Below are positions 20,368 to 29,742 of a stretch of DNA of 64,000 nucleotides, in pieces. The notes below the pieces were generated by a model, which was given only the letters and a program-made list of their open reading frames with translations, did not search any database and was not told the origin of the DNA. Position 1 is the first letter of the stretch. Every line of letters starts with the position of its first letter. A program made the translations under genes and the position numbers. Origin of the DNA: Mesostigma viride (lineage: Eukaryota; Streptophyta; Mesostigmatophyceae; Mesostigmatales; Mesostigmataceae); contig RPFO01000041.1 of NCBI GenBank assembly GCA_009746045.1, positions 8,592,348 to 8,656,347 of the forward strand, written 5' to 3'.

Positions 20368-21299
20368 CTACATTTTTTTACCAAGCAGAGCGCCCACCAC
20401 TTTTGCCACCAAACGCGGGCTGACGCTGTTGCCAACCATCCTGAGGATGACGTTCATGCTCGCGTTGGCCTTCAGCCTCTTCAGGCGCGCGGTGGGTATC
20501 CCTTGCAGCCGAAACGCCTCCTCCTCGGTGAGCGTGCGGATGCCGCGGGGGTCGCGGATGTATATCCTGGCCCCTTTGTTCGCCCCCTGTGCCGCCCGCT
20601 GGGTGAACGCAATGTTCGAGTTCTTTGGTTCGAAGCTGTAGTTGGCCTGATAGAACTGCCCAGGCTCGGCGTGACGCAGCACGCGGTACAGCCTCGTGGA
20701 GGGCTGCAGATAATACCTCTTTTCGGCGGTCTGCTTGAAGTCAAAGGGGTCGGTGCGAGTTGCGAGGGGGGGGGGAACGTGTCGGGGATCGCCTTCTTAC
20801 TGGCCACGATGAAGACGCGCTTGCGTTTTTGCCGGAGCCCTGCGTGCGTGTGCGCGCCGAGCACCTCGTGCGCGACGTGATATCCGTGCTTTCGCAGATC
20901 CCTCAAGATCCTCTTGAACACGGGGAAGCGAGTGATGGCAGGCACGTTTTCGAGGATGACGTAGCGTGGGTTGGCCTTCTCGATGAACCGGAAGATGTGC
21001 TTGATCCCCTTGGTGCGTCCGTCCTTCATCCCCTGCTGCAGGCCCGCGTTGCTGAAACTCTGACAGGGGAATCCGGCCGTGATGATGTCAGCTTTGGGGA
21101 TGTCCTTGTCTGGAACGTTCTCGATCTTGTCGCATATAGGGACCACGTCGTTCAAGAGTTCGTACACCTTGCAAGCCGCCGGGTTCATCTCCACGGCCAT
21201 CACGGTCCGCACGTCCAGCACCTTCTTGAGTCCCATGGAAAACCCTCCGAGGCCTGCGAATAAGTCGATGTGCCGCCATTTCCTCTTCTGATTGGACAT
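20368..21299 (-). CDS. DNA (cytosine-5-)-methyltransferase
   Basis: About 310 residues from ATG 21297-21299 when one missing C in the C run near 20766-20775 is restored. It methylates cytosine C5 in DNA using SAM. Motif I: DLFAGLGGFSMG (about 11-22). Motif IV with the catalytic Cys: GFPCQSFSNAG. Motif VI: YVILENVPA. Motif VIII: LRQKRKRVFIVA. After the break come the target-recognition region and the C-terminal motifs IX and X (LTEEEAFRLQG; VGNSVSPRLVAKVV). Size and motif order match stand-alone bacterial and viral enzymes. No restriction endonuclease partner is evident next door. Confidence 0.85.
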
Positions 21300-21332
21300 A
21301 ACGTTACAATTAAGGACCACACAAAAACCTAA

Positions 21333-21995
21333 ATGCTCGTAAACACGGATGACCTCCCCAAGTTTGATTGGGGCCCTCTCCGGGCGAGTGGCTCTAGGTA
21401 CGACATGCCGTCCCTGTCGGCGCTCATGTCCATGGCCGCGGAGGACGCGCCCATCGACGAAAGGGAGTGTGCCATTTCCCTTGATGAGTACTGCTCCCTG
21501 CATGACAGACTGCTGAGACGCGTCAGGGCGTCAGAGTGGTTCAGGAGCTATATTGACGGAATGGTCCGCCGCGAGCCGACGGCGGACATCGTGAAGGGCA
21601 TCAGGGAGGCGTCCACGCGTGTCACGTCCGACCAGTCCCTGATGGACCACCTGGCGTTGCTGCTTGAGGGCCGCGCTTCGGACGGTGTGGTCAAAGTGAA
21701 AGACCTGTTCAACGGAGTGCTGTCTGTCTGCGCCCAGGACACCTTCCTGCTTTCCCTCGGATGCATGGAGGGCAGGGAGGAACGAGCCAAGGTGATTTTC
21801 GTGTACAATTCTCCTTGCGACCCTATCCCGGTGGGCGCCTCGGACCTTTTGCAAATGTCCTGCATCGCGGCCCCACACGGCGTGCAGGTGGTGGACGTGT
21901 TCGCGGACTACTTCGGTTCTGACACCGTGTTGTTGCCAACTGCCTACATGCACGCGATACGTCTCATCAAAGACTGGATGAATTGCTCAAAATAA
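21333..21995 (+). CDS. hypothetical protein
   Basis: 220 residues, divergent from the methyltransferase with 33 nt between starts. Mostly helical, with SLDEYCSLHDRLLRRVRASE and a C-terminal VQVVDVFADYFGSDTVLLP. No transmembrane segment and no recognised family. Clean coding pattern. Confidence 0.6.
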   Translation: MLVNTDDLPKFDWGPLRASGSRYDMPSLSALMSMAAEDAPIDERECAISLDEYCSLHDRLLRRVRASEWFRSYIDGMVRREPTADIVKGIREASTRVTSDQSLMDHLALLLEGRASDGVVKVKDLFNGVLSVCAQDTFLLSLGCMEGREERAKVIFVYNSPCDPIPVGASDLLQMSCIAAPHGVQVVDVFADYFGSDTVLLPTAYMHAIRLIKDWMNCSK

Positions 21996-22019
21996 TATGT
22001 AAGAGTTTATTGACAATTT

Positions 22020-22724
22020 ATGGCAATGAAACAACAATGTGCCGCTACCACAAAGGACGGCAGCAGATGTAAGAATATGACCAGCAAGACGTATTGTAAG
22101 GTCCACAGGAAGAAGGGCAGACGAGGCACCAAGGTCGCTAAGACGCGCCCCGCCACGGTGCGGTACATCGCCCCCTACCCGTACCCGTGGGCGGTGACGC
22201 ACCACATCTATAAATACACGAAAGACCCCGCGGGGCGTCTGGACAGCAACACGGCAGCAACAAAGACTGCGGGATCTCCTCCCTCTCGCAATGCTAAGAA
22301 CCCGGTGGATGATGAATCTGCCGCCGCCAGACGCCCCCTTTCATATGCTGGCTCCACGCCCGACCCCTCCCCTTGGGTTTCTCCGCGGGTTTCGCCGCGT
22401 TCTTCTCGAGGCCCTTCTGATTCTTTGCGTTCTTTTGCGCCTCAAGCCTCCGCGGCCTCCACGCCGCGTGGCTCTTCCTATTATCCATCATCTGAACCTG
22501 GTCCAGCCCCCACTCCATCATCTTCTGACTTGTCTCCATGGACCCCGTCTTCCACTGCTGGTCAAGAGCCCCCAAAGCTCACCCTCCCTGATAGGGCCCT
22601 TGCGGGCTCTCATGCGTCGGGTCAGCGGTGGGTACGCGGGCCAATGTACCGGGCCAGGCGGGCGGTATCCGCTACTAGGCGGCGCCACCCGACGATGCAG
22701 TGCGGGTACCCCCACTACTTCTAG
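22020..22724 (+). CDS. CxH zinc-finger protein with Ser/Pro-rich body (DUF5763-like)
   Basis: 234 residues. The N-terminus carries C-AATTKDGSR-C then C-KVH, the same small zinc finger as in the genes at 9378 and 56609. The rest is low complexity, rich in Ser, Pro, Ala and Arg, and probably disordered. ATGs at 22020 and 22026 are both possible. It follows the preceding gene by 24 nt. Role unknown. Confidence 0.6.
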   Translation: MAMKQQCAATTKDGSRCKNMTSKTYCKVHRKKGRRGTKVAKTRPATVRYIAPYPYPWAVTHHIYKYTKDPAGRLDSNTAATKTAGSPPSRNAKNPVDDESAAARRPLSYAGSTPDPSPWVSPRVSPRSSRGPSDSLRSFAPQASAASTPRGSSYYPSSEPGPAPTPSSSDLSPWTPSSTAGQEPPKLTLPDRALAGSHASGQRWVRGPMYRARRAVSATRRRHPTMQCGYPHYF

Positions 22725-23578
22725 ATGGACTCCCAGCAGTAGAGCATCTCGCTCACCGGGTCGGTGGAGGTGGTCATCAGCTCCATCTCGTACGACGTCA
22801 GAAGCCCCTCCCATGACCCGATCTCGGGCTCCTCCAGCTTCTTTCCCTCCCGCACCTCGCGTGCCTGCTCCTCCTTGGCGGCGCTCCCGAGCACGCTTTC
22901 GAGCTTCTGGTGGGCGAGGCGGTTGCGGACCGACAGTTCGGCATCGAACGTGTCCATAATATTCTCGACCCTCTTGCGCAACACGTCGGCGGACAGCTCC
23001 AGGCTCAAGTACTGAAGCGCCTCCACCTTCTTCGTTTCGTTGGTCGGCGGAGACACCGTCTCCCATATCTGCTGGTTGCGCTTGCCGAGGAGGGCGCACT
23101 CGCTGTCCGTCTTCTCCAGCACCTCCTTCAGCAAACCGTTAAACTCCCCCTTAACGGCGGCAATGTCACGGTCCAGCGAGTTTTTCACGTCCGTGATGCG
23201 CTTCTCTGTGATGTCCATGCTCTTCCACGGAACCTTGACGTCGCCGTTCGCGATCAGCCCGAGCGCGATGTAGGGGTTGCACCAGCGGATCACGTGGACG
23301 GCGAAGTCCATCTCCACCACCCTGTCACGAATGGGCGACCTGTTGAAGCGTTCGTAGTACGTGGCCATGAGCTCCTTGATCTGCGGGTTGGACAGGAATG
23401 CGATGGGGCGCTTCTGCCGGCTCGAGAAAACCTCCACCAAGGAGTCTAACTGGATGTGGCGGTGGTTGACGACCACCATGTCGCCGGGATAAGACACGCC
23501 CGGGAGCCCCGGAATGGGCCTGTATATCTGGCACCCGAGGATGTTGCTGTGGTATGTGAGGAACTCGTGGGCGTCCAT
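22721..23578 (-). CDS. hypothetical protein
   Basis: 285 residues, a clean frame. The N-terminal third has short beta-like blocks (GVSYPGDMVVVNHRHIQL) and the rest is mostly helical with a coiled coil around 150-180. It is convergent with the zinc-finger gene, overlapping it by 4 nt. Its upstream region holds the CCGACGG repeat array. Family not recognised. Confidence 0.6.
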   Translation of the reverse strand: MDAHEFLTYHSNILGCQIYRPIPGLPGVSYPGDMVVVNHRHIQLDSLVEVFSSRQKRPIAFLSNPQIKELMATYYERFNRSPIRDRVVEMDFAVHVIRWCNPYIALGLIANGDVKVPWKSMDITEKRITDVKNSLDRDIAAVKGEFNGLLKEVLEKTDSECALLGKRNQQIWETVSPPTNETKKVEALQYLSLELSADVLRKRVENIMDTFDAELSVRNRLAHQKLESVLGSAAKEEQAREVREGKKLEEPEIGSWEGLLTSYEMELMTTSTDPVSEMLYCWESI

Positions 23579-23699
23579 GGGGGAAAGGGAGAGGGAAAGA
23601 GAGAGTGGTGAGATAGAATGTGTGTGTGGGTTGTGGTGTGGTCAGGGGGCTGTGTTGCTCTTTGAATCCAATGGAAAAACAAGTGGGAATGGGGGTGCT

Positions 23700-23870
23700 G
23701 ACTTCCCGTCCGACGGGTTCTCCGACGGACGGCTGACGGGCGGACGGCTGACCCGTCCGACGGCTGACCCGTCCGACGGGTTCCCCGACGGACGGCTGAC
23801 GGGCGGACGGCTGACTCGACGGACGGCTGACACGACGGACGGTCACCTGTCCGGCGGTCGGATGACCTGG
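23700..23870. repeat. degenerate tandem repeats built on CCGACGG
   Basis: About ten copies of a 14-18 bp unit close to CGTCCGACGGCTGACC, some arranged as the near-palindrome TCCGACGGA. The array lies upstream of the gene at 23578. Closely related units fill 39545-39685, also upstream of a minus-strand gene. The right end overlaps the last codons of the cysteine desulfurase. Confidence 0.85.
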
Positions 23871-25009
23871 CGCAGACACCGCATGAGGTGATCAATGTCA
23901 TGGGAGGTGGTGTACACGGAGAGCCCCAGACGGACCGTGCCGGCCGCCTGCTCCTCGGGCACGCCGACGGCCCGCAGCACCCTGCTCCTCTTCATCTTCG
24001 AGCAGGCACTTCCCACGTTCGCGCAGATCCCGCAGAGGGACAGCCGCCTCAACAGCGAGCGCCCATCCGCGCCCGGTATCGCGAAACTCACCAGGTTGTC
24101 CATTCTGCGCCGGGGGTCAGCAGGGCCGTTGAACACCGCGCCCATCGAGGACAGAGCGCTCCGGAGCTTCTCGCTGTGTTCCCGGACGCGTTTCCACCGC
24201 TGGCGCCCCGTTCGGCTCAGGTTGATTTCGATGGCCTGCGCTAGACTGGCTATGAGTGGCGGGCTCTCTGTCCCCGGCCGGACCCCGTGCTCCTGCCCCC
24301 CCCCGTACATCATGGGTTTCACAGACTCCGCCCCCCCCTTCACCACCAGCGCGCCGATGCCCTTGACCCCGTGAATCTTGTGCCCCGAGACCGTAAAGCT
24401 GTCCATGTACCTCTTGTCCGCTCCCAGTGGCGCCTTCCCCGCCACCTGTGTCGTGTCCGCGTGGATGTGCACCCCCTTGCCCACCGCCCTGCGTATGGCC
24501 CCCATGTCCTGCACTGTGCCCACCTCGTTGTTCGCGTAAATAACCGCGCACATCTTGATGCGCCCCCCCCACTTGTTCACTGCCGCACGCAGGTTGTCCA
24601 TCTTCACGAACCCCTCGCGGTCGACGGGCAGCTGCACCACCTTCACCGCCCCGCGTGTCACTTTCTGTAAGTGGAAGAGAGGCTGGATCACGCTGGGGTG
24701 CTCGATCTGGGTGGTGAGCACCACGCCCCTCCAATGCGCCTTCTCCATCACGCTGTTTATGATGATGTTGTTGGACTCGGTCGCCCCCCCTGTGAATATC
24801 ACGTCAGACGGGTGAGCGCCTAAGTACCTCGCGACGGTGCTGCGGGATGTCTCTATGGCCTCGTGGGACTCCTTACCGCTGATGTGTGAGCTAGAGGCAT
24901 TTCCATACAAAGCGCTCGCCATCTTTCCGAGCGCGGCGGCCACTTTGGGGTGCGGCCGCGTCGTGCTGTTGTTGTCAAAATAGACAGGGGCATGTCTTGC
25001 TACCATCAC
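23843..25009 (-). CDS. cysteine desulfurase (NifS/IscS family)
   Basis: 388 residues, full length. A PLP enzyme that removes sulfur from cysteine for Fe-S clusters or thio-modification. N-terminal YFDNNSTTRPHP; GNASSSHISG; TGGATESNN; NEVGTVQDM; HADTTQVAGK; the PLP lysine in SGHKIHGVKG (about residue 213); GGGQEHGVRPGTES; and the catalytic cysteine in NVGSACSK (about 340). All key residues are present. Its end meets the CCGACGG array and its start overlaps the lipase-like gene by 35 nt. Cysteine desulfurases are uncommon in eukaryotic viruses, so acquisition from a cellular source is likely. Confidence 0.92.
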   Translation of the reverse strand: MMVARHAPVYFDNNSTTRPHPKVAAALGKMASALYGNASSSHISGKESHEAIETSRSTVARYLGAHPSDVIFTGGATESNNIIINSVMEKAHWRGVVLTTQIEHPSVIQPLFHLQKVTRGAVKVVQLPVDREGFVKMDNLRAAVNKWGGRIKMCAVIYANNEVGTVQDMGAIRRAVGKGVHIHADTTQVAGKAPLGADKRYMDSFTVSGHKIHGVKGIGALVVKGGAESVKPMMYGGGQEHGVRPGTESPPLIASLAQAIEINLSRTGRQRWKRVREHSEKLRSALSSMGAVFNGPADPRRRMDNLVSFAIPGADGRSLLRRLSLCGICANVGSACSKMKRSRVLRAVGVPEEQAAGTVRLGLSVYTTSHDIDHLMRCLRQVIRPPDR

Positions 25010-25693
25010 CGCTACTACATTTGCGCGTGATTTTGTTGGTGAGTGATGTCACGTACCTCCGCGCCCGCGATGCCTCCCCTTCGCCGCCCTTGCCGTGTTC
25101 CGCGCACAACCGCACCACCAGCCTGTCGCCGAAATGCGCGTACTCCTGGTCCGTGTCCTTGTCTGCGCCCCCCCAAGTCACAACCCTGGTCAGGGACAGG
25201 ACGGAGCCGAGTCGCTCGCCTCCCTCTTTGTCCGTCACCATGGGCTGACTGAATGTCACTATCTCTCCCACGTCTGCGCTGCGGTCCGTCAGCAAACTGC
25301 CCGCGATGACGCCCACCGCGCCGCCCGCGCTGCTCCCCGTGATGTCTATGTGCCACCCCCCCCTCTCTTCACCATGCTCGGGTGCCTGAGCAGGTGCTCG
25401 CACAGAGATCGCGCGCTTTTGAGGTGCCCCCGGTGAAACCGGATCCCTGACGCCGCGTCCCTCACCAGCTCGGTATCGGCGCTCGCGTCTACGTCAGAGA
25501 AAGGGTGAGTGATCGCCCCTCTCACCACCAGCACCTGCCGCTTGCTGTCCGGGTAGTTGAAGAGAATGGCTTTGTTATCGTGTGTCCACCGCACCTGGCG
25601 GTGTCTGTCCCTGCTGAACTGCTGTTGTCGCGGTATGGGCTCATATACACTGGCCGCGAGTCGGGCGTACTGGAGCACGCGTTCTATGTGCAT
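24975..25693 (-). CDS. class 3 lipase-like hydrolase, one frameshift
   Basis: About 239 residues when one missing G in the G run at 25356-25363 is restored. It fits an alpha/beta hydrolase of the lipase_3 type: ARLAASVYEP at the start, VLVVRGAITHPFSDVDAS (the 'v.fRGt....dw..d' block), HIDITGSSAGGAVGVIAG (nucleophile elbow GxSxG, here GSSAG) and VTFSQPMVTD (the 'tFG.P.vg' block). A His near HFGDRLVVRL may complete the triad. No signal peptide. The substrate is unknown. It could help membrane breach or lipid remodelling during infection. Confidence 0.7.
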
Positions 25694-25731
25694 AAGTTTT
25701 GTGTTCTATAGTGTACACAGAAATACGCGCC

Positions 25732-25965
25732 ATGCCGCTTTGGTATGAGGACATGCTCGAGCCCTCAAAGGCAGTAACTCCCGACCCCCCTACCAACCCC
25801 GTCAAAATCCCCAAACCGGTAGGTGACGGGGAGCTGCATCGGAAGTATAAGGAGTATGTTAGGAGAACGTACGGCACCCGGCGCGTGCGTTCAAAACTGC
25901 TAGAGGATAATCTGCGAGAGGATTGTGAGGACGCTGACGGGGAATGGAGCACAGACGGCGCCTGA
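25732..25965 (+). CDS. small hypothetical protein
   Basis: 77 residues from ATG 25732: MPLWYEDML, a Pro/Thr stretch, then a basic helix LHRKYKEYVRRTYGTRRVR and an acidic tail. It is divergent from the lipase-like gene (39 nt). Its stop overlaps the start region of the next gene. No family recognised. Confidence 0.45.
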   Translation: MPLWYEDMLEPSKAVTPDPPTNPVKIPKPVGDGELHRKYKEYVRRTYGTRRVRSKLLEDNLREDCEDADGEWSTDGA

Positions 25966-25967
25966 CT

Positions 25968-26748
25968 ATGGTCCTGACGGGGGTGATGTGGAGGGTCCTT
26001 GACGTCGCCTGCTCCTACTGCCTCCTGTCCATGGGCGTGGTGCGGTCTTGGGCCCATCGCGTGAGGAAGTCGTGGGCGACGGTCCCTTCGCAGTCCTATG
26101 ACGTCAAGTACGCGCAAGTCTCCACCGAGTCAGGAGAACGAGACATCACTGAAGCCTTCCTAGAGGTGCTCAGGCAGAGGGGGGGCGGGGTGGACGCGGG
26201 TGCGGAGGAGATGATGCAGTCCTTAGGCGTGGCCGAGCACGTGGCGGGCTCAGAAAAGCCCTGACAGTCTCCTTGTGCGTTACACGCACGCCGGCAAAGA
26301 ACTGGCCGTCACCTACAATCTGAAGCTCACCCAGAAGAAGATCCGGTTCCCGCCTATAAGGATCGTGTCTGCTGATGAGGTGGACATTCCTAAGACCCAC
26401 AAGGTCCTGTCCGCCACTTTAGGCACGTGGTACCCGTCCCCGGACAACGTGGACGTTACCAAAGGCGTGCAGGCCCTCTTGGGCGAGGACGGCGATTTCT
26501 ATGCGGGCGCGCAGATCCCCCAATTCATTTGGTGCATCCTGCGTCTGTTAGCGGTGGACGATCCCAATCTGTTGTTGCCGCCTGTGGGCGAGAATAGAGA
26601 GCAGTTTCTCAGGATCATATACGGTGACGGCCGCACGTTGATATTCCACCCAGCCACTGAGGGCTGCATCGTGTACAGCGGCGTGTGCCAGAACAAAGTC
26701 CTCCGACCCATTAGGAAACCGGTGCTGTCGGCGCACCATGTTCTCTAG
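25968..26748 (+). CDS. conserved NCLDV-type protein (DUF5772-like), one frameshift
   Basis: Two frames, 25944-26264 and 26275-26748, join if the A run at about 26254-26257 is one base too long. The joined protein is about 260 residues: a short hydrophobic N-terminal helix, YDVKYAQVSTESGERDITEAF, a variable linker, LLVRYTHAGKELAVTY, and a C-terminal alpha/beta part with FLRIIYGDG. The 'YDV.YA.V ... YTH.GKE' pattern resembles a family I know from phycodnaviruses and mimiviruses as DUF5772; function unknown. Confidence 0.5.
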
Positions 26749-27391
26749 CGCCGGACTGTTGAAACTTCTACCACGCGGCTCGAAATGGCCGGAATCCACC
26801 GATACGCGTTGCTGGTGGGACTGCCACCCTTTCGAGGGGGTGCCCTTCCCCCTGCCGGTAAAGGCGGATAGACGAGGCACAGTATTTCGAGTGAAAGGCT
26901 GCTTCTGCTCCCCGAGTTGCGCCAAGGCGTACAATTTTAGAGAGGGGGGCGCATGCCGAGACCTCATCAACCACAATCTGTTCCTCATGACGCAGAAGCT
27001 GTGGAGGAAGGCCAACAAGGGCGTTCCCTTTCCTGGCGTGATCGCTGCTCCTCCGAGACCGTGCTTGAAGATGTTTGGAGGTCACATGGACATCGAAGAG
27101 TTCCGAGCGTCGGCTGGCAAGAGAGAGACCCACATGGTCACGGACGCGCCCTTTGCGCTCGAGTTTGTGCAGGAGGTAGACAGAATCAGCACCCCTCAGG
27201 ACCTTCCGGCTCGCTCGGTACCTCCACAGCCCCAACCAAGCCAGAGTGCGGGGGCATCATCCAAGAAGCGCTCTCCTGCTGCGCCTGTAGAGCCAGAGCA
27301 GCCAAACCTGGCCTTGAAACGAGCGAGGCCCATGGTAAACAAGTCCTGCTCACTTGATAAGTTTGTAACCGTTGTTAATAAGAAAAAGTGA
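26738..27391 (+). CDS. VLTF-2-like late transcription factor (poxvirus A1 family)
   Basis: 217 residues. Signature CWWDCHPFEGVPFPLP followed by FRVKGCFCSPSCAKAYN (about 25-67), an MYM/FCS-type zinc site seen in VLTF-2 and its algal-virus relatives. Next come helices with LWRKANKG and IEEFRASAGK, then a Pro/Ser/Gln-rich linker and a short C-terminal conserved tail (SCSLDKFVTVV). It acts in late viral transcription by family analogy. It overlaps the end of the previous gene by 11 nt. Confidence 0.8.
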   Translation: MFSSAGLLKLLPRGSKWPESTDTRCWWDCHPFEGVPFPLPVKADRRGTVFRVKGCFCSPSCAKAYNFREGGACRDLINHNLFLMTQKLWRKANKGVPFPGVIAAPPRPCLKMFGGHMDIEEFRASAGKRETHMVTDAPFALEFVQEVDRISTPQDLPARSVPPQPQPSQSAGASSKKRSPAAPVEPEQPNLALKRARPMVNKSCSLDKFVTVVNKKK

Positions 27392-27393
27392 TA

Positions 27394-27723
27394 TCACACG
27401 CAAGACATTATGTGGTCCTCCCCATATGCCTCGTTGACCCCCGTCACAAACACGTCGCCGTACATCGCGCGATTGAACGCAAATGTCGCCAGCACGTTGA
27501 TAGCCTGGCCCTTGGAGGCGGCAAACGGGTCGTACTCTGCGACTGCGCCGCACGCACAGTGAGCCACCGGGATGGCGATGTCCGTGCCCGTCACGATCCT
27601 GCTCATGGCGGGCAGTTCCTTGAGCGGCACGTGACCCTTTGTCACCTCCACCGTGTCGGCCGGGATCACCAGCACGCTCTCCATCGGAATTTCGTGGCTG
27701 CCGTATACAGTATAGGATGGCAA
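27394..27723 (-). CDS. DUF3846-like protein
   Basis: 109 residues (a later ATG at 27682-27684 would give 96). It reads as a compact domain with SVLVIPADTVEV, HCACGAVAEYDPFAAS, INVLATFAFNRAMYGDVFVTGV. The 'N..A.........GDv.v.gv' end resembles DUF3846. Convergent with VLTF-2 (2-nt gap). Its start overlaps that of the divergent gene at 27717, so both probably share a promoter region. Confidence 0.5.
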   Translation of the reverse strand: MPSYTVYGSHEIPMESVLVIPADTVEVTKGHVPLKELPAMSRIVTGTDIAIPVAHCACGAVAEYDPFAASKGQAINVLATFAFNRAMYGDVFVTGVNEAYGEDHIMSCV

Positions 27724-28769
27724 ATTTAATATTGTCCCTGGACGAACTCAAGCGTTTGTTGGACACGGTTTTGCGATTGACGCCCCAAGCACAAGGCGCG
27801 ACAGTTTCGCCAGAGGACGTTTTGAGGGAGGGTCTGAAGGCCTACGTGCACTCCATCTCCTTGGGCGTCCAGCCTCACACGCAGAGCACCGAGGGTGAGT
27901 CCGTGGCCTGCGTGTGCGGGATGTCCAAGGTGCTTCCGCGCGAGGAGGTGGTGCGGCTGGCCACGCGGTTGCGGCCCTACCTCCCCCTTCACTCCCTGGA
28001 AACCGCCACCAAAACCGACCTCTGTGCGCTCATCGCGGACGACATTGTCGACAACCTGACGCGTATCCTGTGCGCCGTCAACCTCGTTCATAACGGGGGC
28101 GAGAACGCAAATCTGGCGGACGCCGCCTCCGTTCTTTCCGGCTGCCCTGTCGAGCGAATACTGCGCTCCTCAAGAACCTCCATGTGCATGATCATCGCAG
28201 CCAGCTTGACGCCGGGGCACCGGGCAGCATCCTTGTTACTCGGGGACGCGCCCGGGATCTTCGTTTCCGTACCCTGGAAATCGCTGGGAGAGGCTGCCGC
28301 AACCTTGACCGGAGGGCAAACGAGTCCGGACCCCTGCGTGGATGGCATTCTCAGCACCCTTGTGCTCATATCACGTTTGATGGAGGTCAGGGGGGAGGAC
28401 AAGTCGAGACTCCTGCGCGACAACCTGCCTCTCGTTGTCAGGGCGGCTCTCTCCCCGCCGCGTGTTTGGAACTCGTTGCTTGCCATGACGACTGGCAAGG
28501 TGGAGGCGGACCCCTTGATTGACAAAGCATTACGGGGGATGTCTTCGGCGGCTAGCCCCGAAAGATCCAGGGGAGGGAAGCTGGCCCTCTCGTTTTACGC
28601 TGAGAACATGGGCCCGCTTTCCCAGAAAGAGGGGGAAATCGTAAACGAGTGCCGCAAAGGGCGCTGCGACCCCCCTCCTTGCCTGAACGCCTGGCTGCGG
28701 CTGCAGAGGGTTCGCGCGGATTTCGCAAAGACATTCTTGAGGAAGCGTCGATCCAGGGTGTACGCGTAA
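27717..28769 (+). CDS. hypothetical protein
   Basis: 350 residues from ATG 27717 (MANLILSLDELKRLL). Helical throughout. It has scattered cysteines (CVCG near residue 62; CRKGRCDPPPC near 310) and a basic C-terminus. No family recognised. The starts of this gene and the divergent 27394 gene overlap. Confidence 0.6.
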   Translation: MANLILSLDELKRLLDTVLRLTPQAQGATVSPEDVLREGLKAYVHSISLGVQPHTQSTEGESVACVCGMSKVLPREEVVRLATRLRPYLPLHSLETATKTDLCALIADDIVDNLTRILCAVNLVHNGGENANLADAASVLSGCPVERILRSSRTSMCMIIAASLTPGHRAASLLLGDAPGIFVSVPWKSLGEAAATLTGGQTSPDPCVDGILSTLVLISRLMEVRGEDKSRLLRDNLPLVVRAALSPPRVWNSLLAMTTGKVEADPLIDKALRGMSSAASPERSRGGKLALSFYAENMGPLSQKEGEIVNECRKGRCDPPPCLNAWLRLQRVRADFAKTFLRKRRSRVYA

Positions 28770-28884
28770 CATGCATGATGTATGCGTTTACCCCCCGTCC
28801 AATATCTGCTCCTTTGGTACAACTCCATCGGAGATGGACACCGCGCCGCCCGCCGCTTGTGCAAAGTGCCAGCAGCTGGTGCAG

Positions 28885-29671
28885 CCCATTACAATTCGTT
28901 CAAGTGGCCCGCCGGAGCGGCTGTACAATTTTTCCCAGTGAGCGCGCTGCCAAGTGTACTTGTGGGCAAATTTTTAGGTGCCCCGTCACTTCGAGGTACT
29001 AAAAATTAGGCTACGGTACGAATTCAGCGAATTTCAGCGAATTTTCAGTCGAACCAAAGGAAGTGACGGCAACTACCAAAAAGTTTCCGTTACGAATTTT
29101 CAGCCCAACACTCGCGCAAAATGAAGTGACGGCAACTACCAAAACGTTTCCGTTACGAATTTTCACTCCCACACGTTTGCACAAGAGGAAGTGACGGCAA
29201 CTACCAAAAAGTTTCCGTTACGAATTTTCAGTCCCACACTTCGCGCAAATTTTAGTAGGGCTGCACGCAAGCTACCTTTCAAAATTTTGCGCTAGTATGG
29301 AACGCATTTCATTCGTCTGGAGGAACGCTGCCCGCCAACTACCCCCGTTCAGAAAGTTCCGCCGAAATTTACTTGAGATTTGGAAATCTGAACGTCCGCG
29401 CAAATTTTAGTAGGGCTGCACGCAAGCTACCTTTCAAAATTTTGCGCAAGTATGGAACGCAATTCATTCGTCCGGAGGAATGCTGCTCGTCAACTGCCCC
29501 CGTTCAGAAAGTTGCGCCGAACTTTACTTGAGATTTGGAAATCTGAACGTGCGGTTGGAGTTTCGCGGGGAAACCCAAGTTCCCGAGTAATTCACCAATG
29601 ACGCGCTTCGAACACTTGCCCGCTAAAACCTAAGCAGCCGCTCCGGCTGGCCACTTAAACGAAACTTGATG
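28885..29671 (+). mobile_element. MITE-like non-autonomous element, copy 1
   Basis: 787 bp with no coding capacity, nearly identical to 60142-60928 in the opposite orientation and of exactly the same length. The ends are imperfect terminal inverted repeats of about 38 bp: both start CC(C)AT and share AAGTGGCC plus GCCGGAGCGGCTG. Inside are three copies of a roughly 55-bp unit containing GTGACGGCAACTACCAAAA and two copies of a roughly 180-bp unit starting GCGCAAATTTTAGTAGGGCT. No target-site duplication is visible at either copy. It lies between the 27717 gene and an HNH endonuclease gene. Confidence 0.85.
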
Positions 29672-29742
29672 CTCGCGAGCTAGATGGTCGCAGCTCTAGC
29701 TGGCGGTATCGGGGCCTATGCAATCAGTGCAGGAGGGCGGCA

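Noticed and set aside
20368-22724. A restriction-modification system around the cytosine methyltransferase
   Set aside because: Neither neighbouring gene shows nuclease motifs; the methyltransferase appears to stand alone.
23700-23870. A CRISPR array
   Set aside because: The units are contiguous and degenerate with no unique spacers of constant length.
28649-29009. Small ORFs entering the MITE-like element
   Set aside because: They run from a gene end into the non-coding element, and the same codons occur at copy 2 in a different context.
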